NCBI GenBank assembly: GCA_029260315.1
Contig: JAJDDM010000106.1
Location: 1-64,000, forward strand
Reading direction: 5' to 3'
DNA length: 64,000 bases
From: Phycisphaerales bacterium
GTDB lineage: Bacteria; Planctomycetota; Phycisphaerae; Phycisphaerales; UBA1924
In this document: piece by piece, positions 35,201 to 43,674 of the stretch
How the letters are laid out: each line of letters begins with the position of its first letter
Position numbering within the stretch: the stretch's first letter is position 1
Program-made: the position numbers and the translations under genes
Notes under the pieces: model-generated
Database searches by the model: none
What the model saw: only the letters and a program-made list of their open reading frames with translations
Told to the model about the DNA's origin: nothing

Positions 35201-36335
35201 CGACGCTCAGGCGGGCGTCGATGAGGGGCAGCTCGACACGGGCGCTCGCCGACGCCTGGTCGAGGGCCAGGCCGCTCTCGGTGCGGGGGACGCGCAGCGC
35301 GTCGATGGTGAGCGTCGCCTCGGGGTCGCTCTGGAACTCGAGCGTCTGCTCGGCGGTCTCCAAGGCCCCGGCAAGACCCGGCACGGCACGCGCCAACCGC
35401 AAGGCCTGACCGCTCGCCCGTAGAGGCTCGGCCAACTCGATCACATCGGCCGCAACGTGAACGCGAGCGGAAGTTCGGGCGTGCTCGGCGGTGAACTCCA
35501 GCGAGGCGGTGAGATCCGTGGCGCTGCCCTTTGCCGTGGTGATGAGCGTGAAGCTGCTGCCCAGGCCCGAAGCCAAGTCTGCGCGGAGGCCGGCGATCGC
35601 GCGGGCGAGATCGCTGGGGACGTCTTCCATGCGAAGCTCGGCGTCGATGGCGGCGGCTTCGGGCGTGATGGTGCCGCCGCGATCGGACCAGCTCGCAAGC
35701 GTTGCGTTGAGTGTGATGGAGCCGGCGGTGTTGCCCGCGTGCTCGATCGATTCGGACGCGAGGGCGAGGGTGACGGGCTGTCCGGGGCGGATCGTGCCGC
35801 CGCCGCGCAGGCCGCGGATGTGGCTGGATCGGTCGTCCTCGATCAGCTCGATGTCGATGGTGTCGATGTTGATGGTGGCGTTGAGGCCCGAGGGGAGCTT
35901 CGCGGGCTTGTCCGAGGGAGGGAGCGCGGGCTTGCTTGGCTTGGTCGCCTCGAGAATCGTGAACTGTCCGGAAGGCCCCTTTTCGAGGCGGGCGCTGCCG
36001 CTGAGTGTGATCTCGCCGAGGTTGGTGGGGGAGAAGACGAGCGAGAGCAGGCCGCGTTGGAGCGTGCCGTCGAGCGAGGCGACCTGCCAACCGGACTCAT
36101 CGAGGACGCGCAGGCCGGAGATACGCTGGGAGCCGGTCCAGGAAAGACCCAACCCGCCGATCTCGACCTCGCCAGCGATCGAATCGGAGGCGGCACCGGC
36201 GATCTTGGATCGCACGATGGACGCGCCCAGGGTTGGGACGAGGATCGCGATGAGCAGGGCGAGCACGAGCAGCCCGCCCGCGAGGATCACGAGGATCCTG
36301 CGCAGGCGGCGTCGCTTCGGTGGTTGATTCGCCAT
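32220..36335 (-). CDS. giant AsmA-like membrane-anchored protein
   Basis: 1371 residues from the ATG at 36335, 17 bases after nusG. A basic start (MANQPPKRRRLRRI) and one membrane segment (LVILAGGLLVLALLIAILVP) anchor a very long beta-rich body in the periplasm. The C-terminal part (GEFTIRLDGQVDLASRSIDA, TYLPFGSLSAEFGADIQ, VPIRLSGPMGSP) looks like the AsmA/TamB-type end domain. Relatives shuttle lipids between membranes. The family is only tentatively called; the size and C-terminus fit. Its coding frame has a long antisense open frame that is not a gene. Confidence 0.7.
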   Translation of the reverse strand: MANQPPKRRRLRRILVILAGGLLVLALLIAILVPTLGASIVRSKIAGAASDSIAGEVEIGGLGLSWTGSQRISGLRVLDESGWQVASLDGTLQRGLLSLVFSPTNLGEITLSGSARLEKGPSGQFTILEATKPSKPALPPSDKPAKLPSGLNATINIDTIDIELIEDDRSSHIRGLRGGGTIRPGQPVTLALASESIEHAGNTAGSITLNATLASWSDRGGTITPEAAAIDAELRMEDVPSDLARAIAGLRADLASGLGSSFTLITTAKGSATDLTASLEFTAEHARTSARVHVAADVIELAEPLRASGQALRLARAVPGLAGALETAEQTLEFQSDPEATLTIDALRVPRTESGLALDQASASARVELPLIDARLSVDDERHDIALSPTTATVTLAPESGLAVTSSGSATMDGRDAGRFQIAASLARLFDDAGNFTFDAQQLAGEVSIDDADTALAQPWIGDTVDLSEAIGPALSARVAVEARGSERLANLAVNSERATASGSLILAERLIRSTDQPLRFSLHVQPDLIRALLGKDAPVELTAPATLAGELANLRIDLDRLNEPDRMGGAIAGTAMVRVEGAPAIRLTRDGAAPMTIASSTIRAALTPAGVASTSGDLRLQRDAEPFEASFELAQIDLTALLERRYAASGVRGSAALRDAPVSLLSDLGVMIRDANGEPVDLNDLAAQTVGERVSGSLSFEPRADDLALTGSLALADLTGELSGSLGDTTLRIDSASADGAIRPRTLQALLDTFVPTLDPQPRIAGQTAFHIAIGPTLLGLDAGDIAQTLDATVTLERADLRGLGLKMADDDRRFLGPVLLDGLTAKVALQPGEARDTTLALSLALLDESETSIGAIALDVTRTAGAIKGSANLQGVSLALADRLLQSPGLVTGAAGPTLSSDIEFDLTDGVFLSAAVDTERLETTDRISLALREREIEVGPVHASIDLDGSWLSEHIAPSLPISMSSRTRLVLDADTTRLPRAGHAGPLAFDARVRTDRLALALESGEGEMLNDLDVHVRTDPQMPNLVRLDAGALRAMSEPGSRAIEATGTLQLARDPAGTILPDESVLNLRASANNAPIDFLDALLDQGGVLSDLAGGVASAEFVAEDLTKDRGGVRLSIDTPTTTVNLRGRVRDATFRARPIDEGEQAQIRVASFTPQLSSRISEIMPLLSGIEKDENDRPATLTIKRLELPLDGDLSKLNANVDLDLGTAGFRASRAFAPFLKALSWDVDAQAGKRLKPINLRARDGVVLYRDVRIPLGEFTIRLDGQVDLASRSIDAVTYLPFGSLSAEFGADIQGQIARVLGPLGVAPDMNTLQVPIRLSGPMGSPQASLAGDLFVESLRSSFKPEDLLRGGLDEALKRIGGG

Positions 36336-36352
36336 GTTCGGGCCCGCGGGGC

Positions 36353-37174
36353 TCAGCTCTCGCCGACCTTGGAGATCTGCCACTCCTTGACGTCGATGGG
36401 GGCTTGGCGGCCGAAGATGGTGACGAGCACGCGGACCTCGCTCTTCTCGGGCATGACCTCGTCGATCGAGCCCTCGTAGCCCTCGAACGGCCCGTCGTTG
36501 ATCGTGACCTCCTCGCCCTTGTCGAAGGTGAGGCGGAGCGTCGGCTCGTCGTCGGGCTTGCGGCTGTCGCGCAGCATCTTCTCGACCTCGTGGTCCTTCA
36601 GCGGCGTCGGCCTGCCGGCGGTGCCCACGAAATCGCCCACGCCGGTCGTCTCCTTGATGAGGAAGAAGACGTCCTGTTGGATGCGGCCGTCTTCTTCGAG
36701 ACGCATCTCGACGAAGACATAGCCGGGGTAGAGCTTGCTCTCGGTGATCTTCTGCTTGCCGGCCTTGAAGGTCTTGACCTTCTCGGTGGGCACGAGGATG
36801 CGTCCGATCCACTCCATCTTGTCGTCGATCTGGACCTTGCGGAGCAGGGTGTTGCGGACCGAGTGCTCCTTGTTGGAGGCGACGCGCAGGACGAACCAGT
36901 CCATGCCCTCCTGGCGGACGGGCTCCTCCTCGTCGATGACGTCGGCGATCTCGTCCGGACGCCCGTCGAGCGGCGGCTTGGTGGGTTTGGCGGGTTTGGC
37001 GGGTTTGTCATCGGCCTTTGGCGAGGGCGCGGCGTCGCTGTTCTGTGTGTCGCGTTGGGCGTCGCTCTGGGCCTCGCTTTGGGCCTCGCTTTGGGCGGCG
37101 CTTTGGGCGGCGCTCTCTGTCGCCTGCTCCTCTGCCGGGGCGTCCTGCACGTCGCTGTTGTTTTCTTCGACCAT
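36353..37174 (-). CDS. nusG: transcription termination/antitermination protein NusG with extended N-terminus
   Basis: 273 residues; ordinary NusG is near 180. The first 90 residues are an Ala/Gln/Ser/Glu-rich tail with AQSEAQSEAQSDAQ repeats followed by KPAKPAKPTKPP, probably disordered. The NGN domain then begins MDWFVLRVASNKEHSVRNTL and contains LYPGYVFVEMRLE and IKETTGVGDFVGTAGRPTPL; the KOW domain is FDKGEEVTINDGPFEGYEGS. It binds RNA polymerase and couples it to ribosomes. secE lies 48 bases upstream. Confidence 0.93.
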   Translation of the reverse strand: MVEENNSDVQDAPAEEQATESAAQSAAQSEAQSEAQSDAQRDTQNSDAAPSPKADDKPAKPAKPTKPPLDGRPDEIADVIDEEEPVRQEGMDWFVLRVASNKEHSVRNTLLRKVQIDDKMEWIGRILVPTEKVKTFKAGKQKITESKLYPGYVFVEMRLEEDGRIQQDVFFLIKETTGVGDFVGTAGRPTPLKDHEVEKMLRDSRKPDDEPTLRLTFDKGEEVTINDGPFEGYEGSIDEVMPEKSEVRVLVTIFGRQAPIDVKEWQISKVGES

Positions 37175-37222
37175 CTCGGTCCTCCCGGCGCTCTCGGCGC
37201 TCGGCTGAATAGTAACTTGGGG

Positions 37223-37921
37223 TCAGCTGCGGGTCGTCTCGAGCACATTGACCGCCCGGAAGAACAGGGCGAAGACGAAGTCGATGCCGAACAGGAATGC
37301 GGCGATGAGGAAGCACGCGAAGACGACGACCCAGGTCGAGCCGATGATCTCCTTGCGGGTCGACCAGTTGACCTTCTTCATCTCGCCGTCGGTGGCGATG
37401 AGGAACTCGCAGGTGCGCTTGTGCAGGCCCACGAACACATAGACCAGCAGCCCGCCGAGGAGCACGACACCGCCCATCAGCGCGAGCTGCACGAGGATCG
37501 GCTCGTACGCGGGGATCCCCTGCTTGCCGACGATGCGGGCGGCGAACTCGCCCCCGCCGGCGTCGCTCACGCGATCGGCCTGGCTGGGGTTGAGGCCCTC
37601 GCTGAACTCGAGCTCATCGACGATGATGCGGTTGGGCTCGACCTCGCTCACGATCGCGTGCCCGAGCACTTCGGGCGTCTGGCGTCCGTCGGCGCTGAGG
37701 GGCTTGAGTGGGTTGACGCCCACGAACTCGACGCGGTCGCCGAGGGCGGGCTCTGCCTGCACGCCGCGCAGCGTGAGACGCCAGCTCTCGATGGGCGGTC
37801 GGATGAGGGCGCCCTGCTTCCAGGCCCACGCGCCGCCGGCGAGCACGAGCACGCCGGCGAAGACGGCGGTGAGCACCCGCACCCAGTATCCCTGTCCAGG
37901 TTTGTACACGCCCTGGGCCAT
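37223..37921 (-). CDS. secE: preprotein translocase subunit SecE, extended form
   Basis: 232 residues, much longer than the typical 60-130, as in other planctomycetes. Two extra membrane segments precede (VLTAVFAGVLVLAGGAWAWK and LVQLALMGGVVLLGGLLVYV). The canonical SecE end follows: FLIATDGEMKKVNWSTRKEI, then IGSTWVVVFACFLIAAFLFG. It clamps SecY in the translocon. The gene lies between tRNA-Trp and nusG, the usual place. Confidence 0.9.
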   Translation of the reverse strand: MAQGVYKPGQGYWVRVLTAVFAGVLVLAGGAWAWKQGALIRPPIESWRLTLRGVQAEPALGDRVEFVGVNPLKPLSADGRQTPEVLGHAIVSEVEPNRIIVDELEFSEGLNPSQADRVSDAGGGEFAARIVGKQGIPAYEPILVQLALMGGVVLLGGLLVYVFVGLHKRTCEFLIATDGEMKKVNWSTRKEIIGSTWVVVFACFLIAAFLFGIDFVFALFFRAVNVLETTRS

Positions 37922-37979
37922 GTGGAAGACCTCTTGCTATGCCCCGGCGACTCCGCGTCGCGGGGCGAACTCGATCGGA

Positions 37980-38052
<73 letters not shown>

Positions 38053-38145
38053 GTGTCAGCAGATGCTCTCGCTCCAGACAGCGAAAGGGCCAGACCGGAT
38101 GCGATCTGGCCGCGATGCGGTCCGGCGTTGGCTGCGGATGAACGT

Positions 38146-38325
38146 TCACTTCCTCTTGATCTTGTGGAGTGTGTGCTTGCGCAACCTCGGGGAGTACTTG
38201 CGCAGGCCCTCCTTGAGCTTCTCGGGCATGCCGCCCTTGACATTGATGGGCGTGCGATAGTTGAGATCGCCGCACTCGCTGCACTGCAGCCACACGAACT
38301 CGCGGGCTTCCTTCTTCTTGGCCAT
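38146..38325 (-). CDS. rpmG: ribosomal protein L33
   Basis: 59 residues: [20 protein letters not shown], then [12 protein letters not shown] and a basic end [12 protein letters not shown]. The typical L33 zinc-type CxxC pair is reduced to one pair (CSEC) in this copy; the second pair is absent. It has GGGAG seven bases before its ATG and starts three bases after the vapD-like stop. Confidence 0.88.
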   Translation of the reverse strand: MAKKKEAREFVWLQCSECGDLNYRTPINVKGGMPEKLKEGLRKYSPRLRKHTLHKIKRK

Positions 38326-38328
38326 AGG

Positions 38329-38700
38329 TCAACTCCCAGCCTCTCTGACCGCGGGGGTCAGATCGTTGAGTTCCTCGATGCGGAGCATCCGGATATCGCG
38401 GACCGCGTCCGCGAACCAGGGCAGAGTTCTGGCAAGGTCGATCGCGGCCATGACGCAGGTGACGGCGTTGATCGAATCGTCCCCGAAGTAGACGCTGCCC
38501 TGGCGCCACTTGAACCCGTGGGTCTCGAGGACTCTGCGGATCTCGCCGTAGGCGTTGTTGTAGGGATCGCCGTAGGCGTTGCGCAGGGCCTCGATGTCCA
38601 TGTCGAACGCGATGGCGTACATCGTCGCGCCCCCGATGGTCGTCGGCAGCCCCGAGGAGGGCTCCGCGATCGGTTTGTCGAATGTCGAGGCGACGGTCAT
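38329..38700 (-). CDS. VapD-like protein (Cas2-related RNase family)
   Basis: 123 residues, or 97 if translation begins at the inner ATG (38622), which matches the usual MYAIAFDMD start of the family. YNNAYGEIRRVLETHGFKWR, QGSVYFGDDS, VTCVMAAIDLA and DIRMLRIEELNDL all fit VapD. VapD of Helicobacter is an RNase with a Cas2-like ferredoxin fold. The gene lies between tuf and rpmG with 22 and 3 bases to its neighbours, so it is transcribed with them, an odd place for this family. Confidence 0.85.
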   Translation of the reverse strand: MTVASTFDKPIAEPSSGLPTTIGGATMYAIAFDMDIEALRNAYGDPYNNAYGEIRRVLETHGFKWRQGSVYFGDDSINAVTCVMAAIDLARTLPWFADAVRDIRMLRIEELNDLTPAVREAGS

Positions 38701-38722
38701 TGGCGTACCCGCACTCCGTTCC

Positions 38723-39922
38723 TTACTCGATGATTTCGGTCACGACGCCCGAGCCGATGGTCCTGCCGCCCTCACGGACGGCGAATCGCAGGCCCTTCTC
38801 CATCGCGACGGGCTTGTCGATGAGGTCGACCTCCATCTCGATGTTGTCGCCGGGCATGCACATCTCTGCGCCGACCAGCTTGACGCTGCCGGTGACGTCG
38901 GTGGTCCGCATGTAGAACTGCGGGCGGTAGTTGCTGAAGAACGGGGTGTGACGCCCGCCCTCTTCCTTGGTCAGGACGTAGACCTCACCCTTGAACTTGG
39001 TGTGCGGCAGGATGGAGCCGGGCTTGCAGATGACCTGCCCGCGCTCGATCGCGTCCTTTTCGATACCACGCATGAGCAGTCCGACGTTGTCGCCGGCCTG
39101 GCCCTGGTCGAGCGTCTTGTTGAACATCTCGACGCCGGTGATGGTGGTCTTGGCGCTGGCCTTGGTGAGGCCGACGATCTCGGCGGGCTCGCCGACCTTG
39201 ACCACGCCGCGCTCGATGCGTCCGGTCGCGACGGTGCCGCGACCCTTGATGCTGAAGACGTCCTCGACGGCCATGAGGAAGGGCTTGTCGGTCTCGCGCG
39301 GGGGCTCTGGGATGTAGGTGTCGATGGCGTCGAACAGCTCATCGATGGGCTTGCAGATCTCGTCGTCGGTGGGGTTCTCGACGGCGGCCTTGGACTGCCC
39401 GCGGATGATCGGCGTGTCGTCGCCGGGGAAGTCGTACTTGTCGAGCAGCTCGCGGACTTCCATCTCGACGAGCTCGAGCAGCTCCTCGTCGTCGACGAGA
39501 TCGACCTTGTTGAGGAAGACGACGATGTACGGCACGCCCACCTGGCGGGCGAGCAGGACGTGCTCGCGGGTCTGGGGCATGGGCCCGGAGTCGGCGGCGA
39601 CCACGAGGATCGCGCCGTCCATCTGGGCGGCGCCGGTGATCATGTTCTTGACGAAGTCGGCGTGCCCGGGGCAGTCGACGTGGGCGTAGTGGCGGTTCTC
39701 GGTCTCATACTCGGTATGGGACGAGTGGATCGTCACGGTCTTGGACGAGTCACGGACGGTGCCGCCCTTGGTGATATCGGCGTAGCTCTTGATCTCGCCG
39801 CCGAAGCGGGCCGCCGAGCGGGCGCTCATCGCCGCGGTGAGCGTGCTCTTGCCGTGGTCGATGTGGCCGATCGTGCCAACGTTGACGTGCGGCTTGGTCC
39901 TCTCGAATACACCCTTGGCCAT
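38723..39922 (-). CDS. tuf: elongation factor Tu
   Basis: 399 residues. GTPase motifs are complete: GHIDHGKST (P-loop), [13 protein letters not shown] (switch II), NKVD, and the later SKAAVENP region. Domain II and III follow with [20 protein letters not shown] and [12 protein letters not shown]. It delivers aminoacyl-tRNA to the ribosome. The switch I/II linker reads [20 protein letters not shown], where many bacteria have a shorter GITIN segment. tRNA-Thr lies upstream. Confidence 0.97.
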   Translation of the reverse strand: MAKGVFERTKPHVNVGTIGHIDHGKSTLTAAMSARSAARFGGEIKSYADITKGGTVRDSSKTVTIHSSHTEYETENRHYAHVDCPGHADFVKNMITGAAQMDGAILVVAADSGPMPQTREHVLLARQVGVPYIVVFLNKVDLVDDEELLELVEMEVRELLDKYDFPGDDTPIIRGQSKAAVENPTDDEICKPIDELFDAIDTYIPEPPRETDKPFLMAVEDVFSIKGRGTVATGRIERGVVKVGEPAEIVGLTKASAKTTITGVEMFNKTLDQGQAGDNVGLLMRGIEKDAIERGQVICKPGSILPHTKFKGEVYVLTKEEGGRHTPFFSNYRPQFYMRTTDVTGSVKLVGAEMCMPGDNIEMEVDLIDKPVAMEKGLRFAVREGGRTIGSGVVTEIIE

Positions 39923-40147
39923 CTTGATCTACCTCGTCGTCACCGACCCCGTTAAGAGCCTCGTTTACCGTGCGAAGATCCGCCTCGCGTCGCCGCGCCC
40001 CATTGGCGCAGACCCACGCGATCAATCATTCTTGCGCGCCCAATCGACATGTCGAGCGAGCACGAGACCGAATCGGGCCCGCCTCGGCCTCCCAGCCGAT
40101 CGCGGCACCCACCCTGCCGGCCCAAGGATCCCCGGGGCCGAGCCATC

Positions 40148-40219
40148 AGCCGCTGAAGGGAGTCGAACCCTTGACCTCACCCTTACCAAGGGTGCGCTCT
40201 ACCACTGAGCTACAGCGGC
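40148..40219 (-). tRNA. trnT: tRNA-Thr (anticodon GGT)
   Basis: Cloverleaf on the minus strand: acceptor GCCGCTG / CAGCGGC, D-arm GCTCAGTGGTAGAGC, anticodon stem CACCCTT-GGT-AAGGGTG and T-arm with GGTTCGACTCC. It stands upstream of tuf, as in the common trnT-tuf arrangement. Confidence 0.95.
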
Positions 40220-40242
40220 GTATCCCCACCAGAGCCCAGATG

Positions 40243-40269
40243 GCCACTGGTGGACCAGCCACCAGTGGC
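40243..40269. repeat. hairpin repeat, family C
   Basis: An 11-bp perfect stem GCCACTGGTGG / CCACCAGTGGC with loop ACCAG, followed by ACC. It lies in the gap between the divergent tRNA-Thr and DUF1028 genes, so it is not a terminator of either. Confidence 0.75.
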
Positions 40270-40487
40270 ACCGAGCGGGGCCAACGGCGGAAACGATGGT
40301 ATCCGGGCCGGGGCGGGGGTCAATCGCCTCTCGGACCCAAGGGCTTCCCCCGTTCTGGTGCCGAATCGCCGATTCCGGGGCTCTGAGGGCGATTTCGGCG
40401 GTATCTTTCTCTTGGGCCCGTGCTGCGGTCCGTCTAAGCCGACGCCTGCACGCCCCGCCCCGCGCGCCGGGCATAGAGGAGGTTGTC

Positions 40488-42830
40488 ATGATCCGCCGTC
40501 TCTCCACTGCCGCCCTCACGCTGGCCGCCCTCGCCGGCTCCGCCCAGGCCACCTGGTCCATCCTGCTCATCGACACCCGCACGGGCGAGGTCGCCCTGGG
40601 CTCGGCGACCTGCCTGACGGGGTTCGATCTGCGAGCGAACACGCCGGTGATGATCGTCGGACGGGGCGGGGTCACCGCCCAGTCCTCGGTCGATCAGCGG
40701 GGCTACAACCGCGTCTTCGCCCGGGATCGCCTGTTGGAGGGGGTCGATCCGGTCACCATCGTCGACCTTCTCGACGATTTCGACAACGCCCACCAGTCCC
40801 GCCAGTACGGGATCATCGACACCATCGGCGGCGTGGCGACCTTTACCGGGGCCAACGCCGGACAATGGGCTGGCGGCACGACCGGCAGCTTCCAGTCGTT
40901 CCACGGCGGGCACGAGACGACCATCGTCTACGCGATCCAGGGCAACGTGCTCGCGGGCTCGCCGGTTATTGATGAGGCGGTGGACGCGGTGATCAACACG
41001 CCGGGAGATCTCGCTGAGAAGATGATGGCGGGCATGGAGGCGGCGCATATCTGGGGCGGCGATGGTCGGTGCTCGTGCGGGAACGATCCCGACGGCTGCG
41101 GCTCGCCCCCCAACGGATTCGATCCCGAAACGGATAAATCGGCGCATATCGCCTACATGCTGATCGGGCGGACGGGCGACGTGGACTCCTGCCTGAGCGT
41201 CTATCGCGTCGCGCCGCCGTCGTACGCCGTGGGGTTCATCGATCTCAACGGCGATGGTCTGGCGGACACGGTATCGACCGGCAACGGCGGGCTGTATCGG
41301 ATGCTCAACTCCACGCCCGACGCGCGGTTCGTCAAGCTCGACGCCGCGGAGTTGATCGGGGCCCTGCCCGGCCGCGGCGAGCAGATCGAGACCGGCGACG
41401 TGACCGGCGATGGGAACGACGATGTTGTGGTCGGCGTGCCGTCGGACAATGCCATCCATGTCTTCGCGGGCGACGGCGTGGGCGGGTTCGACGCCCCGGT
41501 CCGGCTCGCAACACTGCCCGGCGGGCCGGCGGGGCTGGCGCTGGGCGATCTCAACGGCAACGGCGTCCATGACATCGTCACGTCCACGGGATCGCTTGAT
41601 CAGGTCGCGATCTTCCTCGATGACGGGCAGGGCGGGTTCGACCCGGCGATCCTGGTGAGCGTGGACGACGACGCCGAGAACGTCGCCCTGTTCGATCTGG
41701 ACGCCGACGGCGATCTGGATATCGCGGCGGCACAGGACTCGATCGACCGCCTGGCGATGGTGGAGAACACCGGGAACTTCGCGTTCATCGGCTCGCTGGG
41801 GACGCTCGACGATCCGTACGACGTGGTCAGCGCCGATCTCGACGCCGATGGCGACGACGACCTGGCGGTCTCGCATCGCAACGGGCGTGGAATCAGTGTG
41901 TACCTCCAGGATGGCGGCGTGATGCTCCGCGCCGATGTGCTCGTGTCCGAGCGGGTGGTCGAGATGGACGCCGCGGACGCCGATGGGGATGGAGATCTCG
42001 ATCTGCTGGCGATGCGCCTGGGCGGCTCGCGATTCACGACATTCGAGAACGACGGCGCCGGCGGGTTCAGCCTCGTCAGCGAGGACAACCGGCTCTCGGG
42101 CGGCGGGCAGGATTTCGCGGCGACCGACCTGACCGGCGACGGTCTGGCCGACGCGATCTCGCCCGGGGGCAACGCCGGGACCAGCGCCCTGGCGAACCTC
42201 GGCAGCAGCGCCGTCGGCATGTTCCCGAGCGATCTCGGCTGCGCCAGCGGCGACTACTTCATGACATTCAATATCGCCAACCAGACCGGCGGCGACGACG
42301 ACCCCACACGCCAACTCCGCGGGCTGTTCGACAACTGGCGCGACGATCTCGCCGGACGACCCGACGCGGTCACGAGCGATGTCACCCTCGCCGACGAGCT
42401 CTTCGCCGACGGGCGTGAGACGACGATGACCGTGCTGCTGATGGACTGGCAGGAGAACGCGATCACCAAGCCGACGACGATCAGCGTCGAGCACGCCCCG
42501 GGATCGGACGGGCGGACGACGATCGGCGCGATCACCGATCTCGGCGGCGGAGCCTTCGAGGTCGTCCTCGGCGGCGCGAGCGAAACCGGCGCCGACGCGT
42601 TCCGCATCACCGCTGACGACGGCGTCCGCCCGGTCGTGCTCATGCCCGATCCGTCGCTCGCGGTCGTTCCGCACCCGGCCGACATCGACATCGACGGCGA
42701 CGTGGACGCGAAGGACTTCTTCGGCTATCTCGACCTGTTCGCGGCCGGCGACGCCCGGGCGGATATCGACGGCGACGGGGACATCGACGCCGAGGATTTC
42801 TTCGGGTATCTCGACCTGTTCGTGCTTTAG
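40488..42830 (+). CDS. secreted DUF1028 and FG-GAP repeat protein with dockerin-like tail
   Basis: 780 residues from the ATG at 40488 (GAGGAGG nearby). The signal MIRRLSTAALTLAALAGSAQA ends before TWSILLIDTRTGEVALGSAT, the start of the DUF1028 (Ntn-hydrolase-like) domain, of about 240 residues. Then come FG-GAP/VCBS-like repeats (GDVTGDGNDDVVVGVP, LGDLNGNGVHDIVTS, FDLDADGDLDIAAAQ, ADLDADGDDDLAVSH). Two acidic C-terminal repeats ([20 protein letters not shown] and [16 protein letters not shown]) end the protein without the usual GC. Secreted; the role is unknown. Confidence 0.85.
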   Translation: MIRRLSTAALTLAALAGSAQATWSILLIDTRTGEVALGSATCLTGFDLRANTPVMIVGRGGVTAQSSVDQRGYNRVFARDRLLEGVDPVTIVDLLDDFDNAHQSRQYGIIDTIGGVATFTGANAGQWAGGTTGSFQSFHGGHETTIVYAIQGNVLAGSPVIDEAVDAVINTPGDLAEKMMAGMEAAHIWGGDGRCSCGNDPDGCGSPPNGFDPETDKSAHIAYMLIGRTGDVDSCLSVYRVAPPSYAVGFIDLNGDGLADTVSTGNGGLYRMLNSTPDARFVKLDAAELIGALPGRGEQIETGDVTGDGNDDVVVGVPSDNAIHVFAGDGVGGFDAPVRLATLPGGPAGLALGDLNGNGVHDIVTSTGSLDQVAIFLDDGQGGFDPAILVSVDDDAENVALFDLDADGDLDIAAAQDSIDRLAMVENTGNFAFIGSLGTLDDPYDVVSADLDADGDDDLAVSHRNGRGISVYLQDGGVMLRADVLVSERVVEMDAADADGDGDLDLLAMRLGGSRFTTFENDGAGGFSLVSEDNRLSGGGQDFAATDLTGDGLADAISPGGNAGTSALANLGSSAVGMFPSDLGCASGDYFMTFNIANQTGGDDDPTRQLRGLFDNWRDDLAGRPDAVTSDVTLADELFADGRETTMTVLLMDWQENAITKPTTISVEHAPGSDGRTTIGAITDLGGGAFEVVLGGASETGADAFRITADDGVRPVVLMPDPSLAVVPHPADIDIDGDVDAKDFFGYLDLFAAGDARADIDGDGDIDAEDFFGYLDLFVL

Positions 42831-42846
42831 GGTTCGATCGAGAAAT

Positions 42847-42918
42847 GAGGCCCTGGCGCGAGCCTGGGCTCCTTGGGATACCCAACGCTTCCCAAGCCCA
42901 GGCTCGCGCCAGGGCCTC
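42847..42918. repeat. 72-base long palindrome with 24-bp perfect stem
   Basis: Arms 42847-42870 and 42895-42918 are exact reverse complements (GAGGCCCTGGCGCGAGCC...), and the 24-base loop holds a second, shorter inverted pair (CTTGGGA / TCCCAAG). It lies after the DUF1028 gene and before cysC. A terminator role is possible, but there is no U-run. Confidence 0.85.
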
Positions 42919-43009
42919 TTGTCGTGCGATTTCTTGACCTTGGGCATCGGATCGCGATCCGCCTAGACTCGCCTCCACGAGATTCACGAGGAAGCGAGAA
43001 GGAGCATCG

Positions 43010-43627
43010 ATGTCCGAGATCAAGTCCACCAATATCCACTGGCACGAGGGCAATATCACCCGCGAGGAGCGATGGGAGGCCCTCAAATGCAAAGGCGGCA
43101 CCGTCTGGTTTACCGGACTGTCCGCCTGCGGCAAGAGCACCATCGCCAGCGCCCTGGAGCAGATCCTCGTGCAGTCCGGCGTGAACTGCTACCGCCTCGA
43201 CGGCGACAACATCCGCTTCGGGCTCAACAAGAACCTGGGCTTCTCCGCCGAGGATCGCGCCGAGAACATCCGGCGCATCGGCGAGATCGCCAAGCTCTTC
43301 TCCGACGCCGGGAACGTCACGCTGACGAGCTTCATCAGCCCCTACAAGGCCGACCGCGACGCGGCCCGAGCCGTCCACGACGAGGCCAAGCTGCCGTTCA
43401 TCGAGGTGTTTGTGGATACGCCGATCGAGGAGTGCGAGAAGCGCGACCCCAAGGGGCTGTATAAGAAGGCCCGCGCGGGCGAGATCAAAGGATTCACGGG
43501 GATCGACGATCCGTACGAGGCGCCGGAGAACGCCGAGCTTGTTATTAATACGACCGGCAAGACCGTAAACGAGAGCGCCCAGGAGGTGATCGACCTGCTG
43601 ATGGAGCGCGGGCTGATCGCGAAGTAA
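43010..43627 (+). CDS. cysC: adenylyl-sulfate kinase
   Basis: 205 residues. P-loop GLSACGKST, the core DGDNIRFGLNKNLGFSAEDR and FISPYKADRDAAR, and LPFIEVFVDTPIEECEKRDPKG are diagnostic of APS kinase, which phosphorylates adenylyl sulfate to PAPS. GGAG stands six bases before the ATG. No sulfate adenylyltransferase gene is next to it. The CysQ/HAL2-like gene at 29433 would handle the by-product. Confidence 0.95.
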   Translation: MSEIKSTNIHWHEGNITREERWEALKCKGGTVWFTGLSACGKSTIASALEQILVQSGVNCYRLDGDNIRFGLNKNLGFSAEDRAENIRRIGEIAKLFSDAGNVTLTSFISPYKADRDAARAVHDEAKLPFIEVFVDTPIEECEKRDPKGLYKKARAGEIKGFTGIDDPYEAPENAELVINTTGKTVNESAQEVIDLLMERGLIAK

Positions 43628-43674
43628 ACGCCGATACACCGGCCCGCGGCGTAGTCAACGCGCCGGCTCCATCG

